Of a stretch of 64,000 nt of DNA, positions 58,672-64,000 are shown in pieces. The position numbers and the translations under genes were made by a program. Positions within the stretch are counted from its first letter, which is position 1. Every line of letters begins with the position of its first letter. The DNA is from Bacteroidota bacterium (GTDB lineage: Bacteria; Bacteroidota; Bacteroidia; Chitinophagales; Chitinophagaceae), in assembly GCA_029560415.1 (NCBI GenBank), contig JAKQKY010000393.1, positions 1 to 64,000 of the forward strand. The letters are read 5' to 3'. A model generated the notes under the pieces. That model did not search any database, had not been told where the DNA came from, and worked only from the letters and a program-made list of their open reading frames with translations.

Positions 58672-58686
58672 ATCTAAATCATTTTT

Positions 58687-59172
58687 ATGCAAAAAGAAGA
58701 ATATCGTTTTGGATTTGATGTATACTCATCCAGTAATGAACTTCTGCCCGAAGATGCGGTGCTGGTTGAAGCGGCACGTAAAGTAACGGAGAAAGCGTAT
58801 GCACCATATAGCCAGTTCCAGGTGGGCGCCGTGGCAAAACTTAATAATGGCGAAACCATTTCTGGTACCAACCAGGAAAACGCTTCCTATCCCGTAGGCA
58901 TATGCGCAGAAAGGGTTTTGTTGGCATCTGCCAGCATGCTGCACACCGATGTTCCTGTTCACACTATGGCCATTGCCTATCATAATTTAAATGGAGAAAG
59001 CGGCCACCCGGTTTCCCCCTGTGGTATGTGCCGTCAATACATTGCTGAGTACGAAACCCGCACCAATCAACCCATCCGCCTGATCCTAACGGGTATGGAA
59101 GGGAAAGTATATGTAATAGAGAAAGCGAGCCAGTTGTTGCCGTTGTCGTTTGGTAGTGCAGATTTGAAGTAA
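58687..59172 (+). CDS. cdd: Cytidine deaminase
   Basis: AYAPYSQFQVGAVAKLNNGETISGTNQENASYPVGICAERVLLASA; SPCGMCRQYIAEY. Confidence 0.92.
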   Translation: MQKEEYRFGFDVYSSSNELLPEDAVLVEAARKVTEKAYAPYSQFQVGAVAKLNNGETISGTNQENASYPVGICAERVLLASASMLHTDVPVHTMAIAYHNLNGESGHPVSPCGMCRQYIAEYETRTNQPIRLILTGMEGKVYVIEKASQLLPLSFGSADLK

Positions 59173-59214
59173 AGGCAAAAGGATATTCAAAAAAGGCAAA
59201 AGTTAAAAGTGAAA

Positions 59215-59370
59215 ACCAAAAAGTTTTGAACGTTTCAAACGTTTTGAGGGTTCCAATCGTTTCGGACGTTCCGAGCGTTCCAATTATTCTAAAACGTCTT
59301 AAACCTTTAAACCTTTAAACCTTTAAACCCTTAAACCCTTAAACCTTTAAACCCTTAAACTTCTCGAACC
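59215..59370. repeat. Second copy of the GTTTAAG/CGTTCGGGACGTT repeat family, including (ACCTTTAA)n-like run
   Basis: gttttgaacgtttcaaacgttttgagggttccaatcgtttcggacgttccgagcgttcc ... aaaacgtcttaaacctttaaacctttaaacctttaaaccctt. Confidence 0.85.
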
Positions 59371-59372
59371 TC

Positions 59373-60557
59373 CTAACCCCCCCGATACACAATCCTATAC
59401 ACTGCCCCATTATAATCATCGCTTACCAGTAAGGCACCATCAGGCATCACGAGCACATCAACCGGTCTGCCAAGTACCGTTCCATCGGGTTGCAGCCATC
59501 CTTCTGCAAAGGGCGCATAGGATAGGGCTTTGCCGGCTGCGTCAAGTTTTACCAGGCTTACCCGGTAACCAATGGGAACATTCCGGTTCCAGCTGCCATG
59601 TTCGGCAAGGAAAACCTGGTTGGTATAGTTTTCAGGGAACATAGAGCCGGTGTAAAAGCGCATGCCAAGGGCTGCTACGTGCGGACCAAGCACTTGTACC
59701 GGTGGGGTGTAATCGCTGCAGGATTTGTTCTTCCCAAATTCCGGATCGGGAATATTACCCTGGTGGCAGTATGGATAACCAAAATGCATACCCGAAGATG
59801 GGGCAGTATTGAGTTCGTCGCCGGGGACATCGTTCCCCAGGTTGTCGCGGCCATTTTCGGTAAACCATATATTTTTAGTCTGCGGATGCCAGCTAAAACC
59901 AACCGTATTGCGGATACCCCGTGCAAATATTTCCATGCCGGTACCATCGGAATTTATGCGGGTAATGGAAGCATAAATGGGATTGCTTTTATCGCAATTA
60001 TTACAGGGTGCGCCAACAGGCACATATAATTTTCCATCAGGTCCAAATGCAATGAACTTCCAGCCATGGTGGGTTTCGGTTGGATATTTATCATACACAA
60101 CCACCGGCTTGGGCGGGTTGGCCAGTTGTTTGTCTATGTCGTTAATCCGTAGAATGGTTGATATGCAGCCAACAAAGAGATTCCCGTCTTTAAAGGCCAC
60201 GCCATTGGGGGTATTCAGCCCTGAGGCAACCGTGTAGATCTTATCGCCTTTACCATCTTTGTTCTCATCAGTAACAGCATATACTTTATTGCCACTCCGG
60301 TTACCTACATACAAAACACCGGATGGTGAAAGCGTCATGCTGCGTGCATCTGGAACTTCGGCATAAACACTGATGCTGAACCCAGGGGGTAGCTTGATCT
60401 TATCGAGTTTATACTTCTTTTGAAAGCTGAGGCTGTCTTCATCACCCAGTTTACTTACCGTTTTTGATGAACTGTTGTTGCACGAATAGAGCAAGGGATG
60501 CAAACCCAGGCAAGCCAGGAGTGCCACGTTCTTTAAAAGGGATGGAATGAGCAACAT
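59373..60557 (-). CDS. PQQ-dependent sugar dehydrogenase / sorbosone dehydrogenase-like
   Basis: KIKLPPGFSISVYAEVPDARSMTLSPSGVLYVGNRSGNKVYAV; ETHHGWKFIAFGPDGKLYVPVGAPCNNCD; GRPVDVLVMPDGALLVSDDYNGAVYRI. Confidence 0.9.
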   Translation of the reverse strand: MLLIPSLLKNVALLACLGLHPLLYSCNNSSSKTVSKLGDEDSLSFQKKYKLDKIKLPPGFSISVYAEVPDARSMTLSPSGVLYVGNRSGNKVYAVTDENKDGKGDKIYTVASGLNTPNGVAFKDGNLFVGCISTILRINDIDKQLANPPKPVVVYDKYPTETHHGWKFIAFGPDGKLYVPVGAPCNNCDKSNPIYASITRINSDGTGMEIFARGIRNTVGFSWHPQTKNIWFTENGRDNLGNDVPGDELNTAPSSGMHFGYPYCHQGNIPDPEFGKNKSCSDYTPPVQVLGPHVAALGMRFYTGSMFPENYTNQVFLAEHGSWNRNVPIGYRVSLVKLDAAGKALSYAPFAEGWLQPDGTVLGRPVDVLVMPDGALLVSDDYNGAVYRIVYRGG

Positions 60558-60606
60558 AAAAATAATTTATTGAGTGATTCAATCATATGCCGTTTAAACA
60601 AAGCAA

Positions 60607-61101
60607 TCAGAACAAAGTTTGCACGCCGTTGCCAAACCTTGCCTCATGCCCGAGCAGCCATTTTTTCCGCCAAAGAGAACCTGCATAACCTACCAGGGTG
60701 CCATCGCTGCCTATTACGCGGTGACAAGGTACTATGATGGCGATGTTGTTCCTGCCATTGGCAGTTCCGGCTGCCCGGATGGCCTTTGTATTGCCAAGCC
60801 GTTTACTGAGCTCGAGGTAACTGATCGTTTTACCGTATTTTATATGGCAAAGTTCGGCCCAAACTTTATGTTGAAAATCTGTGCCGGGCTGGTCAAGTAA
60901 AAGATCAAATGAAAAAAGCCTGCCTGCAAAATAATCATCCAGCTGTTGACAGCAACGGGAAAGGGTAGAAGACGTGGGTTTATTGTATTTCAGGTCAACT
61001 TCATCCGGCTCCTTCACAAAGGAAACGGTTGTGATGGCTTGTTCCCGGGCAGCAACGAGGAGTGGGCCCAGCGGACTGTTATAATAAAATGTTTCCTCCA
61101 T
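60607..61101 (-). CDS. ogt: Methylated-DNA-[protein]-cysteine S-methyltransferase
   Basis: IAIIVPCHRVIGSDGTLVGYAGSLWRKKWLLGHE. Confidence 0.92.
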   Translation of the reverse strand: MEETFYYNSPLGPLLVAAREQAITTVSFVKEPDEVDLKYNKPTSSTLSRCCQQLDDYFAGRLFSFDLLLDQPGTDFQHKVWAELCHIKYGKTISYLELSKRLGNTKAIRAAGTANGRNNIAIIVPCHRVIGSDGTLVGYAGSLWRKKWLLGHEARFGNGVQTLF

Positions 61102-61152
61102 GAAGTATATAAATGTACAAAAACTTTCGGGTAGGCATCGGCTGCATTATCT

Positions 61153-61455
61153 TTGCAGTTGATGCAAACCATTAAAAAAACCGATCATCATTTTGTTGAA
61201 AAAGCCATGTCGGCCATTGCGGATCCATACCGAATGAGCATCCTGCGGGAGATTCTTGAAAAAGGGTCGATCCGTTGTTGCGATGTGGTATCGCTGACGG
61301 GCCTTTCACAGCCAACCTGTTCCCATCACATCAAGTTATTGGCCGAAAGTAATCTCATCGAAAGCAGGAAGGAAGGACGAAATAACTTCTTTACCATCAA
61401 CAAAGAAAATTTTAAGAAACTGGGTAATTATTTCGAGAAATTCGCTGATTGTTAG
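61153..61455 (+). CDS. ArsR-family HTH regulator
   Basis: ADPYRMSILREILEKGSIRCCDVVSLTGLSQPTCSHHIKLLAESNLIESRKEGRNNFFTI. Confidence 0.88.
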   Translation: MQLMQTIKKTDHHFVEKAMSAIADPYRMSILREILEKGSIRCCDVVSLTGLSQPTCSHHIKLLAESNLIESRKEGRNNFFTINKENFKKLGNYFEKFADC

Positions 61456-61781
61456 CCAATTTTATCTCCGTTAGTTACTGGCATAGAGGGATTTAACAGC
61501 ACTACTTCATTTTGTTGATTATATACACCCAGCACGAGGCATTCACTGAAAAAATTGGCGATCTGTTTGGGAGGAAAGTTGATGATCGCCACTACCTGCA
61601 TGCCAATTAGCGATTCTTTTGTGTACAATGTCGTGATCTGTGCAGAGGAATTTTTGATACCCAGTTCCCCAAAATCGATCTTTAACTGGTAGGCCGGTTT
61701 CTTTGCTTTTTCAAAATCACGAACCTCCAGGATCGTACCTGCCCTGATATCTATTTTTTCAAAATCATCCCAGCTGATCAT
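61452..61781 (-). CDS. csaA: tRNA-binding domain protein, CsaA-like
   Basis: FEKIDIRAGTILEVRDFEKAKKPAYQLKIDFGELGIKNSSAQIT...NFPPKQIANFFSECLVLGV. Confidence 0.88.
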   Translation of the reverse strand: MISWDDFEKIDIRAGTILEVRDFEKAKKPAYQLKIDFGELGIKNSSAQITTLYTKESLIGMQVVAIINFPPKQIANFFSECLVLGVYNQQNEVVLLNPSMPVTNGDKIG

Positions 61782-62071
61782 ATTGCTTCTGTTTTTACCA
61801 CCGCATCAAGGTTCAGCGGTCCAAAAAGATGTGGGAACATTTCATTCACCGAAGGGGCCAGTTCGTAACGCAGGGGAGCAGTAAGCTTATCTTCATCGAT
61901 GTGCAACAACAACAAGTCCTTTTCATTGCGGTAATAACGGTCCAGTACACCCGCTACCTGTTCTGCTGTACTGTTGTGAATAAAACCTTCCGATTGCAGG
62001 GAAGCGGCCTCATAACGGCCAAGCAACAACGCATTTTCCCAATCAGTCTTGCTGGTTACATGGTATATCAT
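61778..62071 (-). CDS. DUF952-family protein
   Basis: MIYHVTSKTDWENALLLGRYEAASLQSEGFIHNSTAEQVAGVLDRYY...FPHLFGPLNLDAV. Confidence 0.85.
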   Translation of the reverse strand: MIYHVTSKTDWENALLLGRYEAASLQSEGFIHNSTAEQVAGVLDRYYRNEKDLLLLHIDEDKLTAPLRYELAPSVNEMFPHLFGPLNLDAVVKTEAI

Positions 62072-62937
62072 GCATCAATCATATTGGCGAGTGATAATAA
62101 TTCTTCCATCTTGTAATGGTTGTTGCTGTTGTCGAAGCACTTACTCATCTCTTCGAGCAGGAATTGTATGATGCGCTTATTGTTCATCGGCCTGAAATAC
62201 GAATTAACAGGAGGAACCGATAGTCTTTTGAAATAATTTTCTATGTCCTTGTGCGAATACATCTGGCCCGTAAGCGGATCAATATAAAAATTGATCTTTT
62301 CTGAATTGTGGCCGGTTGGGTTCAATAATTCATACTGGTTGTTGAAATATCCCATAATAAATTGCCGTGGAATATTGATAGCCTTGATGGGAATATCCAA
62401 CAGTTCGCAAAGCACCAGGTAAATAATACCATTGCTGATGGAATTGCCTTTTCGGCTTTCCAGCGTTTTATTGATCAGGAAGGTATCCGGCGTTTCATAG
62501 CTGATCTCAACCCCCTTTTGTTTATAGTAATTATAAAAGATGCTGTTGAGTACATTCACCCTTTCCATCGGCGTGAGATAACTGTTCAGTTCGAGCCAGA
62601 TATTGCGACGCAGTTTTTCAATTTCCTGGTGAATAACAGTCGGCTGCAGGTCGGGGTAGTGATACTTGGCCACAATGATGGCACCCGTGAGCAGGTCGGC
62701 TTCTCCATCTTTCCAGGCTACAAATTCATCGGTAAGATCACGGAAATGCAGGCGGTGGATCAGCAGTTCGATCCTTTCCTGGGTATCTTCATTGCTGATG
62801 CTCTCCCATAGGTTTTCCAGGTTGGGGATGATGTCTTTACCAAAGCTGATGATCTTATCACTCACGGTATTGTATACATCCTCATCCGGGTCATCGATCA
62901 GGTTCAGCAAGGCCGTTATTTCTTTATTTTCTTTCAA
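62068..62937 (-). CDS. Transglutaminase-like/SirB1-type protein
   Basis: GNSISNGIIYLVLCELLDIPIKAINIPRQFIMGYFNNQYELLNPTGHNSEKINFYIDPLTGQMYSHKDIENYF. Confidence 0.75.
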   Translation of the reverse strand: MKENKEITALLNLIDDPDEDVYNTVSDKIISFGKDIIPNLENLWESISNEDTQERIELLIHRLHFRDLTDEFVAWKDGEADLLTGAIIVAKYHYPDLQPTVIHQEIEKLRRNIWLELNSYLTPMERVNVLNSIFYNYYKQKGVEISYETPDTFLINKTLESRKGNSISNGIIYLVLCELLDIPIKAINIPRQFIMGYFNNQYELLNPTGHNSEKINFYIDPLTGQMYSHKDIENYFKRLSVPPVNSYFRPMNNKRIIQFLLEEMSKCFDNSNNHYKMEELLSLANMIDA

Positions 62938-63018
62938 GTAGCAGATGGTATTTAAGTAATAACGTCAAGATCGGCAAGAAATGATACATTCAAAACGGTT
63001 AATTTTCCACAAGGGTGA

Positions 63019-63576
63019 CTAACTTTTAAGCAGGTGGCCTAATTCGGCATCAAATGACAGTTGCTGGGCGAGTAATTTATCTAGTTGAGATTTGACTTCG
63101 GTGTTTTGCAAATGTTTTTTTGGAATGATCACGGCCTGGATGGCATTTAAGAACAGGAAATAATACAAAGCACTTTCCTGTTTTTTTACAAATGCCTTCC
63201 ATTGATACCTGGTTTCCTTCATCTCATCTTTGATCGTGATACCTGTTTCAGAAAAGCTGAGCTCCGTCTCCAAAAATATTGAACCATTAGCCGGATCATC
63301 TGCAACTTTTTCGGCAAGGCGTACACTATTGCTTCGTACACCCATCAACGATAGCAGGGTAGTGAGCAGTAAAAAACCGGCGATCACCATGATGAATAAA
63401 CTGTTTCGCTGAAACAGCCCGGTATAATAAAATGCCGTCAGAAACAGCACGATCGGCACTACCTGTTTCGCATAGTAGATCATCCGCTTCTTCCTGTTCT
63501 CCGGCGCATCCCACGTTACATAGGTATAGTAATTCACGTAATCTTCCTTTGTCAGCGCATAGTTAAGCGTTATCAT
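63019..63576 (-). CDS. Hypothetical membrane protein, YcxB-like
   Basis: Two N-terminal TMs, then ELSFSETGITIKDEMKETRYQWKAFVKKQESALYYFLFLNAIQAVIIPKK. Confidence 0.6.
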   Translation of the reverse strand: MITLNYALTKEDYVNYYTYVTWDAPENRKKRMIYYAKQVVPIVLFLTAFYYTGLFQRNSLFIMVIAGFLLLTTLLSLMGVRSNSVRLAEKVADDPANGSIFLETELSFSETGITIKDEMKETRYQWKAFVKKQESALYYFLFLNAIQAVIIPKKHLQNTEVKSQLDKLLAQQLSFDAELGHLLKS

Positions 63577-63587
63577 GACTCATGGTT

Positions 63588-64000
63588 TTACGCTTTTTTC
63601 TTTTTAGGTGCTGCTTTTTTGGGCGCTGCTTTTTTGCTGGCCGGTTTCTTTGCGGTTGATTTTTTATCAAATGCTTTTGGATCCTGTAAGAGGATCATTT
63701 TCTTAATGTCCTCCAGTTCTATCGTGGCCAGCTGGTCTGCAGTATATTTCCCTTCCGGACCGGCAGTAAGCTTCAGCATTTTTTTACCAAACCGAATGAA
63801 TGGACCCCAACGTCCGTTCTCAATGGCGATCTTTTCCTCGGGCCATTGCCTGATGAAACGATTGGCTTCTTTCTCTATCTTTTTTTCGATCAGCTCATTG
63901 CAATCCTGCTGGGTAAGCGTATCAAAATTATAAGCCCTGGGTATGTTGATGAACAGGTCGTTCCATTTTATGAATGGACCAAAACGTCCTTTGCCTTTGG
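63588..64000 (-). CDS. topA: DNA topoisomerase I, C-terminal part (runs off right edge)
   Basis: Minus frame open to the window edge; repeated topo-repeat segments (KGRFGPFIKWNDLFINIPRAY..., GRWGPFIRFGKKMLKL...) and KKSTAKKPASKKAAPKKAAPKKKKA tail. Confidence 0.85.
   Translation of the reverse strand, partial: KGKGRFGPFIKWNDLFINIPRAYNFDTLTQQDCNELIEKKIEKEANRFIRQWPEEKIAIENGRWGPFIRFGKKMLKLTAGPEGKYTADQLATIELEDIKKMILLQDPKAFDKKSTAKKPASKKAAPKKAAPKKKKA

Noticed and set aside
60607-61455. ogt/ArsR divergent pair as a dedicated regulatory module
   Set aside because: Ordinary divergent layout; no operator-like sequence recognised in the 51-nt gap.
63588-63660. Lys/Ala-rich topA tail (KKPASKKAAPKKAAPKKKKA) as a novel feature
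   Set aside because: Basic C-terminal tails on TopA are widespread; nothing unusual beyond that.

Overview
The window is about 64 kb of chromosomal DNA that looks like a Bacteroidota genome, probably Chitinophagaceae-like. This is inferred from DUF4199, GxxExxY, reg_prop/Y_Y_Y sensors, LytS/LytTR pairs and candidate TAnnTTTG promoter boxes. It appears to run from a GDP-heptose synthesis cluster (gmhB, hddC, gmhA, hddA) at the left edge to the 3' end of topA at the right edge. I saw no rRNA, CRISPR array or prophage. One tRNA-Pro(GGG) is present. Points of most interest: (1) a three-gene cassette, CysM-type cysteine synthase / JAMM (Mec+-like) peptidase / single-chain fusion of a CysO-like ubiquitin-like domain to a MoeZ-like E1-rhodanese. 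The UBL Gly-Gly is internal, so it would need proteolytic maturation. Upstream lies a Cys-rich 31-codon ORF followed by a terminator hairpin, a possible attenuator. (2) Tandem paralogous reg_prop/Y_Y_Y proteins whose kinase modules look catalytically dead, next to two LytS-type kinases and a LytTR regulator. (3) A roughly 21 kb stress/low-oxygen-like island (3 USPs, persulfide detoxification, Crp/Fnr, OsmC, PNPOx-like, D-LDH-like, PfkB, P-type ATPase, Hsp20) with gene content like the DosR regulon, containing two dispersed copies of an unnamed small protein family. (4) A GxxExxY gene bounded by inverted degenerate repeats. (5) Several low-complexity inverted or tandem intergenic repeat families. 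All calls come from reading the sequence and the supplied ORF track; no database search was run.
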